Shown piece by piece: positions 21,601 through 29,846 of a stretch of 64,000 nucleotides of DNA (the first letter of the stretch is position 1; the number at the start of each line of letters is the position of its first letter). The notes beneath the pieces are model-generated. The model did no database searches, was not told the origin of the DNA, and saw only the letters and a program-made list of their open reading frames with translations. The position numbers and the translations under genes were made by a program. This stretch comes from Calditrichota bacterium (lineage in GTDB: Bacteria; CLD3). Location: the NCBI GenBank assembly GCA_008501735.1, contig QQUF01000045.1, positions 101,957 through 165,956 of the forward strand, in the 5' to 3' direction.

Positions 21601-22643
21601 ACTCTCCTGTTTGGGGAAGTGCTGGAAATTTCACTTTAAATGCTGTTGCAAACCTTACAAGTGCAGTTGACTTAAACTTAGCTAATAACGATGTTGATGC
21701 AAACTTCTCTGTAACTTTTGCTTCTGGTGATTTGATTGCTGGCGATTCTTTTGAATCAGCTGCTGGAAACTGGAACATTTCAAATTCTGACCAAACAGTT
21801 GGTTGGGCAAATGCTTCAACTCCAAAGAATGTTCTTGGAGTTACAATTCCTTCAAGCGGAAATGGTTACTTGAAATATTCAAATGGTTCAAACTACGACA
21901 GTCAAAACAACACTGCAAACAACGGAACTGCGACTTCAAACTTTACTGTTGATTTAACCAACTTATCTGACCCACACTTAGTCTTTGATTATGTTTACGA
22001 GACTGAGACAAGTGCAAATTCTTACGACCAAAGATGGGTTGAAGTAAGTAATGATGATTTTGCAACTACTGTTCACAGTGAACAATTAACAAACGACTTG
22101 ATGGGAATTTGGAACAAAAGATTTATCCAACTTGACCCAACTTGGGGAACTGTTAAAGTTAGATTCAAATTTGACACAGTTGACGGAGCTTCAAATAATT
22201 TTGCAGGTTGGTTCATTGACGATTTAGGCATTTATTCTGTAACTTGTCCAGACCCACAACAACCTGTAGTAATTACTGAAATCAAGCAAAGTGGCGATAA
22301 CATTCGACTTTCTTGGACTGAATCTCCACAAGCTGACAATTACAGAGTTTACTTTGACACAGTTTTGAACGGACAAATTAACTTCGTAGATGTTGGAACT
22401 AATTTAACTTGGACTCACATTGACGCTTTAGCTAACAACACAAATTACTACTACTCTGTTGTTGCATCTTGTGGAACTAACTTGAGTTCACCAATCACTT
22501 CGACAACAACTAAAGGAAGTTCTAAAACTTTCAAAGCTAAGACTAAAGAATCTGTAAAAATCTTTGACTCGTCATTACAAGAAACGACTCAAAGTAGAAC
22601 TAAGCAAAGCAAAAGTGCTCAGAGAAACAGAGTCAATAAATAA
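15618..22643 (+). CDS. Giant SBBP-repeat / CARDB-like multidomain secreted protein
   Basis: Signal peptide; CARDB-like segments; two propeller blocks with repeated LLYSTYLGGN..D...I.VD..GN.YV.G.T.S..FPTT..AYD.TYNGG..DAFV.K; jelly-roll-like and FN3-like C-terminal region. Confidence 0.85.
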   Translation: MKKIKLMLTCLVVFFTISSSFGQNIGISSVTLDKFTYDPNETMNVSITVINNELTPQSFDLDFNNDGVTGTFASETQTASSTVTYNYSLSAVSPVSSTPKSLLVTVSTSGAIGVDTYFHTAELKIDSLIFSGNNNAVCAGQQINTILVFVFNSGSEFVENASNALGTATINVNGIDYSSLQTNLVPGTNVFVINNAIAPPTTSSTPFNVAGSVTLDNDTEFNTADNTNNLALNFGYKLVLDNVVVTPDPSNAGDPIDFLITLKNIGGTTSLSLGPVFVNNNGTNTTLLNYGAIAPDGLTTLTISDVSNGTNPLTAPVPFDVIFRPSICTAINDTVSGNTYNNQADLEVLSTTVTSATPNCPGSAMTVDVQVRNNGGVNADGDVQLFSSDPTLTQSFTGLTPGDTTTIAFNTTSYNSGGSAPFSITVANNLTATATLTSGTEGNTANNSASTSYYHKANFRVDALSVNKFTNCPNDPMSFDAIVANVGGTTGNGTVFVDVDGDGSNDASATFTGLAPNNVTIVTVNAFSPSVYNPSPAVFTAKSSALVTSDTDCGFNLNTITPATANHEHNAYINEVQITGVNFTTNPEVGNQTTLEVTLYNNGCNPALGFLNVDWFSANVCESNVNFGPIPFEGSQTIFINDPNFAYNESYILEVVANLTSGADEVTGNNAAALGYTVNSGILPTFSTFLGSIWDDFGTKVAVDKWGYSYVGGKTSSTAFPVTSGAYDNNNTGGEAFLSKLETKGDALCYSTYLGGSSYDEIRGVTVDQFGNAYVGGHTASNDFPTTLTSLSQTYNNAGDLFVTKFNTYGSALLYSTYLGGNSIEQLDDISVNTSGNATVTGFTDSNDLLVTGGAFQTSTNGNTDGFVFKFDSIGDAVFGTYFGTTNDDFGSSVFVEDSSGDVYVGGHTFAHDFPISAGALQDEYNELGDGLALKFNDSGTSLLYATYLGGSFNDHIWGIQVDANGNLFAGGMTEATDFPTTPTAYDTTYNGGVRDAFVAKINQTGSNLDFSTYVGGNNDDYGYDLGIDSDGNSFISGYTYSGNFPLSASTFDATWNGNRDAFFSKLSPNGGHLYYSTYLGGSQIDQINGVVIDKIGDAIVSGTTYSQNYPVQGGSFDITYNGHSEAFAKKFSFQPDAGNLTLSNLSVTYNYGSCPTDAISFNAQVTNNGSISEDGLVELDVDGDGTFDLSQSFSGLNAGNSTNLIFNTTSPDTTGPFTPIAFVTLLSGNDSNIADNSNTSTYDHTNSANDIAITSFGWNFNPQVNDIAELSVLISNKTCNDAIGTLTIDWFNDGSNVETVPYGTLEAQETEILSFTTPIFGTTGSFTLALNLALTNASDDVLGNNIATLVYTVDPAGTTANSDEYITYLGADFDDFAHAIDVDDNGYAYIGGMTKSALFPTTPGAYDIVNNGGEAYISKLDYFGSSLIFSTFYGGTAQEIVTDLVVNDTNGEIHIIGNTNSTDLPTTAFAGDQTYNGGGDAFVAKFNNYGSSLLYSTYLGGNSIDEGWGLTVDNSGNAHVTGSTWSNTFSVTGTAYKLATNSSVDAFITSLDGNGNFVYSTYFGGSADDYGRGIDVDASGNLYVGGHTHSYNFEVTPNAFQTEYQQQSEAFVTKLDPATNTLHYSTLIGGNHNDYVWRVELVSNDELVVAGNTGSTIFPTTEGAADTTYNGWYSDVFVARLTADGSNLIYNTYIGGGKNDLCYGMDVDTDENVYVSGYHLSGDYPTTTDALDDTFNGERDIFFTKLNSTGSAVLYSTYIGTEKDEQSWALAVDQTGAAYIAGEATTGIPTTLGAYQQTWNGYKDSFVAKFDFQDSQDLEVTLVNITSPSFNCPTETITVDVTVTNLGGFPEDGILSVDTDGNGSFDKKQTFTNLSGSQIFSFSGVSPSPASTGFKTVTATVTPLTGKDPNAGNNTGTDTFQHDTANNDIAITSISFQNSPLVAVKSKLDVTITNLECNDASGTLTIDWFDDGTQITTLPFGPITSVDDTTITFNSPVWGSAGNFTLNAVANLTSAVDLNLANNDVDANFSVTFASGDLIAGDSFESAAGNWNISNSDQTVGWANASTPKNVLGVTIPSSGNGYLKYSNGSNYDSQNNTANNGTATSNFTVDLTNLSDPHLVFDYVYETETSANSYDQRWVEVSNDDFATTVHSEQLTNDLMGIWNKRFIQLDPTWGTVKVRFKFDTVDGASNNFAGWFIDDLGIYSVTCPDPQQPVVITEIKQSGDNIRLSWTESPQADNYRVYFDTVLNGQINFVDVGTNLTWTHIDALANNTNYYYSVVASCGTNLSSPITSTTTKGSSKTFKAKTKESVKIFDSSLQETTQSRTKQSKSAQRNRVNK

Positions 22644-22672
22644 AACTTAAATTTTTACAACCTCATTTTAAA

Positions 22673-22700
22673 AGCCTCGATTTTGTCGGGGCTTTTTTTG
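22673..22700 (+). terminator. Rho-independent terminator of giant SBBP gene
   Basis: AGCCTCGA-ttttg-TCGGGGCT (one G-T wobble) followed by a run of T. Confidence 0.85.
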
Positions 22701-22985
22701 TTTTAAAGAGAATAATTTTTTCGTTACTTTATTTTTTTAAAGCGTAGTTCATTTACATTGGCTCATTTTGTTCCATTTTAGATACACTTTCCCCCACAAA
22801 TCACTGTATTCCAAAGAGTTAAAGACTAAAAAAATTTTAAAAAAATCTTCTCAAAGAACAAAATTAAATTTTTATTTGAGCCATAACAATTTCACAAATC
22901 ACTGTTTTAATTCAGCTTATCAAAACTCAATTAATTGGCATAATTTTTTATTCACTAAAAACAAAACAATCTAACAAGAAGGAAA

Positions 22986-23879
22986 ATGAAAATGAAAAAA
23001 CTGATTCTAACAGGAGTTTTTTCTTCCATTGTGCTTGTCGGTTCTTTAGCCGCTCAAGAACAAAAACCAAATTGGAAAACAGGCGGAAGCTACGGTGCAA
23101 ACTTTAGCCAAGTTGGACTAAAAGATTGGTCTGGCGGAGGCGAAAGTTCAATGTCACTTTCTTTATTCACTGACTACTTTGCAAATTACAGAAAAGGCAA
23201 ATACAGTTGGGATAATGAACTGGAACTTGCTTATGGTTTGACAAAACAAGGAGATGAAAAAAACTCCGTTCGTAAATCTGATGACAAAATTGCTTTTACA
23301 ACAAAAGCAGGACGTGATTTTGTTGAGTTTTGGCAATACACTGCTCTTGCAGAATTCAAGACTCAATTCGCAAAAGGTTACAAATATGACGTTGACTCTG
23401 ATGGAGATGGAGTAGCAGATATTGACAAAGTTCAGTCGTCAGAATTTTTAGCACCTGCTTATTTAACAGTTGCACTTGGTATTGAGTACAAACCAAACGA
23501 TAACTTTTTTGTATTTATCTCACCACTTTCAAGTAAGTCAACTTTTGTTCTTGACGATAAACTTTCTGATGCTGGAGCTTACGGAGTTAATCCTGGCGAC
23601 AGTAGAAGAAGCGAAGTTGGTGCGTATTTAAATGCAATGTACAAAAGAGCTTTAATGGAAAATGTAAAATTTCAGACAAAGCTAAACTTGTTCAACAATT
23701 ACAAAGATCCATTTCTTGACATTAGTTGGCAAACACAACTTTTGATGAAAGTGAATGAGTACATTTCTGCAAGTTTTTCAACTCATCTAATTTATGACGA
23801 TGATATTAAGGACAAAGATGGAGATACGGCTTTACAATTCAAAGAAGTTTTAGCAGTCGGAATCCTCTACAATTTTTAG
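22986..23879 (+). CDS. DUF3078 domain-containing protein (predicted outer-membrane barrel)
   Basis: PNWKTGGSYGANFSQVGLKDWSGGGESSMSLSLFTDYFANYRKGKYSWDNELELAYGLTKQG typical of DUF3078. Confidence 0.8.
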   Translation: MKMKKLILTGVFSSIVLVGSLAAQEQKPNWKTGGSYGANFSQVGLKDWSGGGESSMSLSLFTDYFANYRKGKYSWDNELELAYGLTKQGDEKNSVRKSDDKIAFTTKAGRDFVEFWQYTALAEFKTQFAKGYKYDVDSDGDGVADIDKVQSSEFLAPAYLTVALGIEYKPNDNFFVFISPLSSKSTFVLDDKLSDAGAYGVNPGDSRRSEVGAYLNAMYKRALMENVKFQTKLNLFNNYKDPFLDISWQTQLLMKVNEYISASFSTHLIYDDDIKDKDGDTALQFKEVLAVGILYNF

Positions 23880-23924
23880 AAAAAGAATACTTTAATTGAT
23901 CTTTAGTAGGAGTTTATTAAAGTT

Positions 23925-23964
23925 GCCTGTGTGGTTAATTTTGCGACACAGGCTCTCTTTTTAA
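23925..23964 (+). terminator. Rho-independent terminator
   Basis: GCCTGTGT ... ACACAGGC perfect 8-bp stem followed by TCTCTTTTT. Confidence 0.75.
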
Positions 23965-23987
23965 CAAATTAATTTTTTAGGAAAAAA

Positions 23988-24809
23988 ATGGATAATATTA
24001 ACTCAATAATGGAAACCGTAACAAATTTAGCAATCGAGTACGGTACAAATGTGCTTTTAGCAATTATTACCTTAATTATTGGTCTTTGGATCATTAAAAA
24101 AATTGTCAAAGTTTTAGAGAAAGTAATGCAGAAAAATAGCATTGAAATTACTCTTCAAAAATTTGCAATTAGCTTACTCGGAATAAGTTTAAAGGTTCTC
24201 TTACTTATTAGTATTGCCTCAACACTTGGAGTTGAAACAACTTCATTTATGGCAATTATTGGAGCAGCAGGTTTGGCTGTTGGTTTAGCTTTGCAAGGAA
24301 GTCTATCAAACTTTGCAGGTGGAGCTTTAATCTTAATTTTCAAACCGTTCAAAGTCGGAGATTTTATTAAAGCTCAAGGTTATGCAGGGGTTGTAAAGGA
24401 AATACAAATTTTCAATACAATTTTAACAACACCTGATAACCAGAGAGTAATTATTCCAAATGGTCCTATTTCAAATGGTGCAATTACAAATGTAAGTGCT
24501 GAAGATAAAAGAAGAGTTGATATGGTTTTTGGAATCGGTTATGGAGACGACATAAAAGCCGCAAAAGAAATTTTGAAAAATATGCTCGAAAAAGACGACA
24601 GAGTTTTAAAAGAACCAAATTACCAAATTGTGGTTTCAACCTTAAACGAAAGTTCAGTTGACATAACTGTAAGAGCTTGGTGTGAAAAAGCAAACTATTG
24701 GGGAATTTTCTTCGATATGCACGAAAATGTAAAATACGAATTCGATGCTAACAACATCTCAATTCCTTTCCCACAAAGAGATATTCACGTTTTTAATCAC
24801 AATGAATAA
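23988..24809 (+). CDS. MscS family mechanosensitive channel (paralog 1)
   Basis: IGAAGLAVGLALQGSLSNFAGGALILIFKPFKVGDFIKAQGYAGVVKEIQIFNT pore and beta-domain motifs. Confidence 0.92.
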   Translation: MDNINSIMETVTNLAIEYGTNVLLAIITLIIGLWIIKKIVKVLEKVMQKNSIEITLQKFAISLLGISLKVLLLISIASTLGVETTSFMAIIGAAGLAVGLALQGSLSNFAGGALILIFKPFKVGDFIKAQGYAGVVKEIQIFNTILTTPDNQRVIIPNGPISNGAITNVSAEDKRRVDMVFGIGYGDDIKAAKEILKNMLEKDDRVLKEPNYQIVVSTLNESSVDITVRAWCEKANYWGIFFDMHENVKYEFDANNISIPFPQRDIHVFNHNE

Positions 24810-24834
24810 GTTTTAGCATTTAGCTAATAGATTT

Positions 24835-24897
24835 GCACGACTTTAATTTTATTGGTTTAAGATTGTTTCTCCAATAAATTAGTCGTGCATTTTTTTT
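24835..24897 (+). terminator. Rho-independent terminator with long stem
   Basis: GCACGACTTTAATTTTATTGG ... CCAATAAATTAGTCGTGC followed by a T run. Confidence 0.8.
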
Positions 24898-24956
24898 ATC
24901 AATTAGTTTAGTTCTAAAGTATTTTTTAATCATTAATTTAATTTTAAGGTGAAGAA

Positions 24957-25772
24957 ATGAATGACTTTTCAGAAATCATTTCGACTGTACAAGGCTATGT
25001 AATTCAGTATGGTTCAAAAGTCTTACTTGCAGTTCTTACATTAATTATAGGTCTTTGGGTTATTAGTAAATTAACTAAAGGTGTGGAAACCGTCTTTAAT
25101 AAGAACAAGTTCGATGAAACACTGCAAAAGTTTCTTGTAAATTTGGTCAATATTGCTCTGAAAGCTATGCTTTTAGTGAGTATCGCTTCGATGATTGGTA
25201 TTGAAACAACTTCATTTGTAGCAATTATTGGTGCTGCTGGATTGGCTATCGGTTTAGCTTTGCAAGGAAGTTTATCAAATTTCGCAGGTGGAGTTTTAGT
25301 TTTGATTTTCAAACCTTACAAAGTCGGAGATTTAATTGATGCTCAAGGATTTCTTGGAAAAGTTAAAGAAATTCAAATATTTAACACAATTATCAACACA
25401 CCTCAGAATAGGTTAGTCATCATTCCAAACGGATTAATTTCAAATGGTTGTATCACAAATATGTCTGCAGAAGAACACATCAGAATTGATTTGACTTTCG
25501 GAGTTGGTTATGGTGATGATATTACAAAAGTAAAAAGTGTTCTCGAAGAAGTAGTAAAAAGTGATTCAAGAATCCAAAAAGACCCTGCTCCAGTAATTGC
25601 AGTTAAAGAGCATGGTGCAAGTTCAGTAAATTTTGCATGTAATGTTTGGGCTAAACCAGCAGACTATTGGGGAGTTTATTTTTATATGCACGAAAAGGTC
25701 AAAATCGAATTCGATAAAGAAGGAATCTCAATTCCATTCCCACAACGCGATGTTCATATGATTAATTCATAA
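24957..25772 (+). CDS. MscS family mechanosensitive channel (paralog 2)
   Basis: IGAAGLAIGLALQGSLSNFAGGVLVLIFKPYKVGDLIDAQGFLGKVKEIQIFNT; closely similar to upstream ORF. Confidence 0.92.
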   Translation: MNDFSEIISTVQGYVIQYGSKVLLAVLTLIIGLWVISKLTKGVETVFNKNKFDETLQKFLVNLVNIALKAMLLVSIASMIGIETTSFVAIIGAAGLAIGLALQGSLSNFAGGVLVLIFKPYKVGDLIDAQGFLGKVKEIQIFNTIINTPQNRLVIIPNGLISNGCITNMSAEEHIRIDLTFGVGYGDDITKVKSVLEEVVKSDSRIQKDPAPVIAVKEHGASSVNFACNVWAKPADYWGVYFYMHEKVKIEFDKEGISIPFPQRDVHMINS

Positions 25773-25803
25773 AATTAGAATTTTGTAGGGAACAAAAAAT
25801 TCA

Positions 25804-25829
25804 TAGGGAACAATAATTATTGTTCCCTA
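25804..25829. repeat. Perfect 26-bp palindrome at convergent junction, likely bidirectional terminator
   Basis: TAGGGAACAATAATTATTGTTCCCTA; extra half-site TAGGGAACAA just upstream at 25786. Confidence 0.75.
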
Positions 25830-25832
25830 CTT

Positions 25833-27644
25833 TTAAACCAAATTTTCCATAATGTATTGCTTACGAGCTGGGGTATTTTTCCCCATATAAAATTCTAAGA
25901 TTTTGCTGATCTCTTTAATATGTTCAATTCCAACCTGTGTTAATCTAATTTCATCTCCAATAAATTGCCCAAATTCCTTTGGAGAAATTTCACCCAACCC
26001 TTTGAATCTAGTTACTTCTGGATTCTTGATTTTCTTAAAAGCCTCTACTCTTTCGCTTTCGGAAAAACAATAAATTGTCTCTTTTTTGTCTCGAACTCTA
26101 AAAAGCGGAGTCTCCAAGACATAAACGTGTCCACGAACTACAAGTGTCTCAAAGTAATGTAAAAAGAAAGTCAAAAGTAAATTTCTAATGTGCAAACCAT
26201 CAACATCTGCATCAGTTGAAATAACAATTTTATTGTAACGCAAATCATCAATCGAATCTTCAATGTCAAGTGCTTTCATAATATTGTAAAGTTCTTGATT
26301 CTTATAGATTTGGTCACGTTTCATTCCAAAACAATTGAACGGCTTTCCCCGAAGTGAAAAAACTGCTTGTGTGTAAACATCGCGACAACTCACAATGCTT
26401 CCACTTGCAGATTGACCTTCAGTTAAGAAAATCATTGTTTTGTCAGAATCTTCGTGTTTATCTCCAAAATGATGTTTGCAATCTCTCAAATTTGGAATTT
26501 TTATCGAAATCTTTTTAGCTTTTTCACGAGCTTCTTTTTTGACATTTTGAAGCTCTTTTCTAATTCTTTCATTGTGAGAAACTTTGTCCAAAATTATTTT
26601 TGCAAGTTCCTCATCTTTGTAAAGTTCAACCGAAACTGCTTCTTTAACTTCATTAACAATCCAACCACGAATGTCAGCATTTCCGAGTTTATTTTTAGTT
26701 TGAGATTCAAAAATCGGGTCTTTCAACTTAATCGAAATTGCTCCGATAATTCCATCTCTAACGTCAACACCTTGAAAAGATTTTTTGGAAAATTCATTAA
26801 CACCTTTTAAAATTCCTTCACGAAAAGCACTCAAGTGAGTTCCACCTTCATTTGTAAATTGACCGTTTACAAATGAAAAATGATTTTCGCCGTAATTCAC
26901 CGAATGTGTAAACGCAAATTCAATCTTTTCACCTTTATGATGAATTATAGGGTAAAGTTTATCGTCCTGAACTTCATCTTCAAGTAAGTCCTTTAAACCT
27001 TCATTACTTTGAAATTTTTCACCATTTAAATAAAGTTTTAAACCACTATTTAAATAAGTGTAGTAACGAATTCTTCGTCTTAGAAAATCATCTACGTAAT
27101 TGAACTTTGAAAATATTTCTCTGTCAGGAGTAAATTCAAAGTAAGTTCCGTCTTTTTCATTTTTCGCTCCATCACTTTCTGTTAGCAATTTCCCTTTTGA
27201 AAAGTTCGCAGATTTGAATTTACCTTCTCGATAAGAAGTAACAGTAAAATCTTCTGAAAGTGCGTTAACAGCTTTTGTTCCAACTCCATTTAACCCAACA
27301 CTAAATTGAAAAACATCATCGTTGTATTTTGCACCAGTGTTAATTTTGCTAACACAATCAACAACTTTGCCAAGTGGAATTCCTCTTCCAAAGTCTCGCA
27401 CAGACACAATTTTCGTCTCGTAGTCAATATTTACGTCTATTCTTTTTCCGAATCCCATTATGTATTCATCAATCGAATTGTCAATCACTTCTTTAACCAA
27501 AACGTAAATTCCGTCGTCTGGATTCGAGCCATCACCAAGTCTTCCAATGTACATTCCAGAACGAAGGCGAATATGTTCTAATGATGAAAGGGTTTTAACT
27601 TTGCTTTCATCGTAAATTGCTGGTTTATTTTCTTCTTTTGACAT
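25833..27644 (-). CDS. parE: Type IIA DNA topoisomerase ATPase subunit (topoisomerase IV subunit B)
   Basis: LSSLEHIRLRSGMYIGRLGDG; GLNGVGTKAVNALS; TEGQSASGSIVSCRDVYTQAVFSLRGKPFNCFG; STDADVDGLHIRNLLLTFF; TRFKGLGEISPKEF. Confidence 0.9.
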   Translation of the reverse strand: MSKEENKPAIYDESKVKTLSSLEHIRLRSGMYIGRLGDGSNPDDGIYVLVKEVIDNSIDEYIMGFGKRIDVNIDYETKIVSVRDFGRGIPLGKVVDCVSKINTGAKYNDDVFQFSVGLNGVGTKAVNALSEDFTVTSYREGKFKSANFSKGKLLTESDGAKNEKDGTYFEFTPDREIFSKFNYVDDFLRRRIRYYTYLNSGLKLYLNGEKFQSNEGLKDLLEDEVQDDKLYPIIHHKGEKIEFAFTHSVNYGENHFSFVNGQFTNEGGTHLSAFREGILKGVNEFSKKSFQGVDVRDGIIGAISIKLKDPIFESQTKNKLGNADIRGWIVNEVKEAVSVELYKDEELAKIILDKVSHNERIRKELQNVKKEAREKAKKISIKIPNLRDCKHHFGDKHEDSDKTMIFLTEGQSASGSIVSCRDVYTQAVFSLRGKPFNCFGMKRDQIYKNQELYNIMKALDIEDSIDDLRYNKIVISTDADVDGLHIRNLLLTFFLHYFETLVVRGHVYVLETPLFRVRDKKETIYCFSESERVEAFKKIKNPEVTRFKGLGEISPKEFGQFIGDEIRLTQVGIEHIKEISKILEFYMGKNTPARKQYIMENLV

Positions 27645-27714
27645 TTTATCTCAAAATTTTTGTTATTTTGCAAAAAAATAATTCTTTTCAATCATTCAAA
27701 GAAAAATCTTTTTT

Positions 27715-28074
27715 ATGTATAATTTTTATGGAATTGGATCCGATTTAATTGAAATCGAAAGAATAAGCCAAACTTACGAAAAATTCGGAATAAAATTTTT
27801 AAAAAAAATATTTTCTGAACAAGAAGTTGAACTTTGTAAAAGTAGAAATTTTATTGAATCACTTGCTGGTAAATTTGCAGCCAAAGAAGCTGTTTTCAAA
27901 GCACTCAATGCTGAACGTGAAGATTTAAATTGGAATCAAATCGAAATTCTTAACAGAGAAAACGGATCACCTTTTGTAAAATTATCTTCAAAATTTAAAG
28001 AATTTCAAATCGAAATTACAATTTCTCATACAAAAAACTTAGCTCAAGCATTTTGTATAATTTTTAGAAATTAA
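27715..28074 (+). CDS. acpS: Holo-[acyl-carrier-protein] synthase
   Basis: GIGSDLIEIERI; ESLAGKFAAKEAVFKAL; ITISHTKNLAQAFCII. Confidence 0.92.
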   Translation: MYNFYGIGSDLIEIERISQTYEKFGIKFLKKIFSEQEVELCKSRNFIESLAGKFAAKEAVFKALNAEREDLNWNQIEILNRENGSPFVKLSSKFKEFQIEITISHTKNLAQAFCIIFRN

Positions 28075-29846
28075 TTCGCAATTACAATTTTACCCCAAAA
28101 GTCTTTTTTACCTTCTCTTTCAAGTCGGTAAAAATAAACTCCATTTGCAACTAACCTTCCGAACTTATCTTTTCCATTCCAAATCTCATCTGTTTCTCCT
28201 GCACTTCGAGTAGAATTAGAAACTAAAGAAATGACGTGTTCCATTGCAAAACTGAAAAGTTTAAGCGAAACCTTCGATTCATTCTCCAAAAAGTAATGAA
28301 TTCTCAAATGACCATCTCCGTCAAGATTGTTGTCTCTTGTCGAAGAAAATGGATTTGGGTAAGCATAAACATTTGGAACGTCAGAATCATAATTTTCTGC
28401 TTGTGGATTTGAAGGTGGAAAAACTCTTAGAATTTTCCAGTTTAAAGTTTTATCACTAGTAATCGCTAAACCATCACCACTTCCAATCCAAATTCCAGTG
28501 TATTCGTCAAAACCTGCTGAGTAAAATTCTTGAGTTAAAATTTGGTCGCCACCACTTGTAATCCTTGGTAATTCTGCCCAAGTGTTTCCACCGTTTTTAG
28601 TAACGAACACTGCAAATTCACTAACGGCATAAACGTAATCGCCATCAAAAGCAAAATTGAAAACTCTGCCTGTGTTTGTGAGCATTGTTTCCCAAGTTTT
28701 TCCGCCGTCAACACTTCTTGCAATTCCAGATTTCTCACCACTGATGTCGGTCGGCATAACTCCAGCCCAAACTGTTTCACTTCCAGATAGATTTTGAATT
28801 CCAATTGAGATTATCCAATTACCAGGTAAATTGCTGTTTAAAAATGAGTAACGAGCCCATTCTTTTCCGATTTTTCCGTCAAGAGATTTGTTAATTCCAC
28901 CAGCTGAACCGTACCAAATTGCATCTTTTCCAACAGCAACTGAGAACCCGCGATAATTTAGGCTTCCAATCAAAAGCTGTTGTCCGCTACTAATCAAATC
29001 AACAGGAGAAATGTAAAAATCAATGTCGTCTGTTTCTCCGTTGTAAACAAGTGAATCCATTTTATCACTCGGTACAATTATTCTTTCAAAAGATTGCCCC
29101 AAATCTGTTGATTTCCTGAGTCCTCCTGCAAAACTTGCAATCCAAACTGCTGAGTCATCAATTGCAATATCAAAAGTTAAATTTTGAATGTCTGTCGTAA
29201 CAGGATTTGCTATTAAGGTATCGCCGTCAATAATTTCGTAAGTAAGTCGGAATTCATCTAAATTAATTCCTTGAAGACTTTCAGGTTGATCATCTTTCCT
29301 CAAAGAATCAAGGGGTTGTGGAAAATGAAACCACGTTTTTCCGTCATCTTCTGTAAAGCTCAAACCTTCTCCGCGAGACAAATCATCCCCAGCACTCGAT
29401 GCAGTTGAAACCCAAACAAATTTGTCATTCGCAGCAAGAGCAGCAACTGAACCACCTCCAATTCCCAAAGAATCAATTGCACTTTGTCTGTCAGCATCTC
29501 GCAAAGAATCAAGAACAACTAAAGGAATTTCATTTTTGTAAGAGCTTGTAAAAGTCGTCCATTCAAATTCTTGGTTAGCTTCAAAAGGTGAAATTTCAGC
29601 ACTTGAAACTCCAATTCCATTTCCGACCCAAACTTTGTTATTACCTTCGACAGTTTTGGATTTTGAAAAAGCTAAGTCAATTATAAAATTGGACACAAGG
29701 CGTTTTTCAGGCTCAGAAAATTCTAAAGAGTCTTCTGAAACTTGTAAAATTGAAGTGTCAAAAGATATTTTTTTAGGAATTATTTTTGAAAAAGAATTTG
29801 CCCAAACAACTCCGAGTAAAATTAGACTTAATGAAAATTTATTCAA
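28071..29846 (-). CDS. Secreted BNR/propeller-like protein with C-terminal FlgD/T9SS-type domain
   Basis: SVDGGKTWETM, TKNGGNTWAEL BNR-like motifs; AYPNPFSS...W.GKDKFGRLVANGVYFYRLEREGK. Confidence 0.75.
   Translation of the reverse strand: MNKFSLSLILLGVVWANSFSKIIPKKISFDTSILQVSEDSLEFSEPEKRLVSNFIIDLAFSKSKTVEGNNKVWVGNGIGVSSAEISPFEANQEFEWTTFTSSYKNEIPLVVLDSLRDADRQSAIDSLGIGGGSVAALAANDKFVWVSTASSAGDDLSRGEGLSFTEDDGKTWFHFPQPLDSLRKDDQPESLQGINLDEFRLTYEIIDGDTLIANPVTTDIQNLTFDIAIDDSAVWIASFAGGLRKSTDLGQSFERIIVPSDKMDSLVYNGETDDIDFYISPVDLISSGQQLLIGSLNYRGFSVAVGKDAIWYGSAGGINKSLDGKIGKEWARYSFLNSNLPGNWIISIGIQNLSGSETVWAGVMPTDISGEKSGIARSVDGGKTWETMLTNTGRVFNFAFDGDYVYAVSEFAVFVTKNGGNTWAELPRITSGGDQILTQEFYSAGFDEYTGIWIGSGDGLAITSDKTLNWKILRVFPPSNPQAENYDSDVPNVYAYPNPFSSTRDNNLDGDGHLRIHYFLENESKVSLKLFSFAMEHVISLVSNSTRSAGETDEIWNGKDKFGRLVANGVYFYRLEREGKKDFWGKIVIAN

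Noticed and set aside
22768-22974. 68-aa ORF in intergenic region upstream of DUF3078 gene
   Set aside because: No start context, no motif, composition like AT-rich non-coding DNA.
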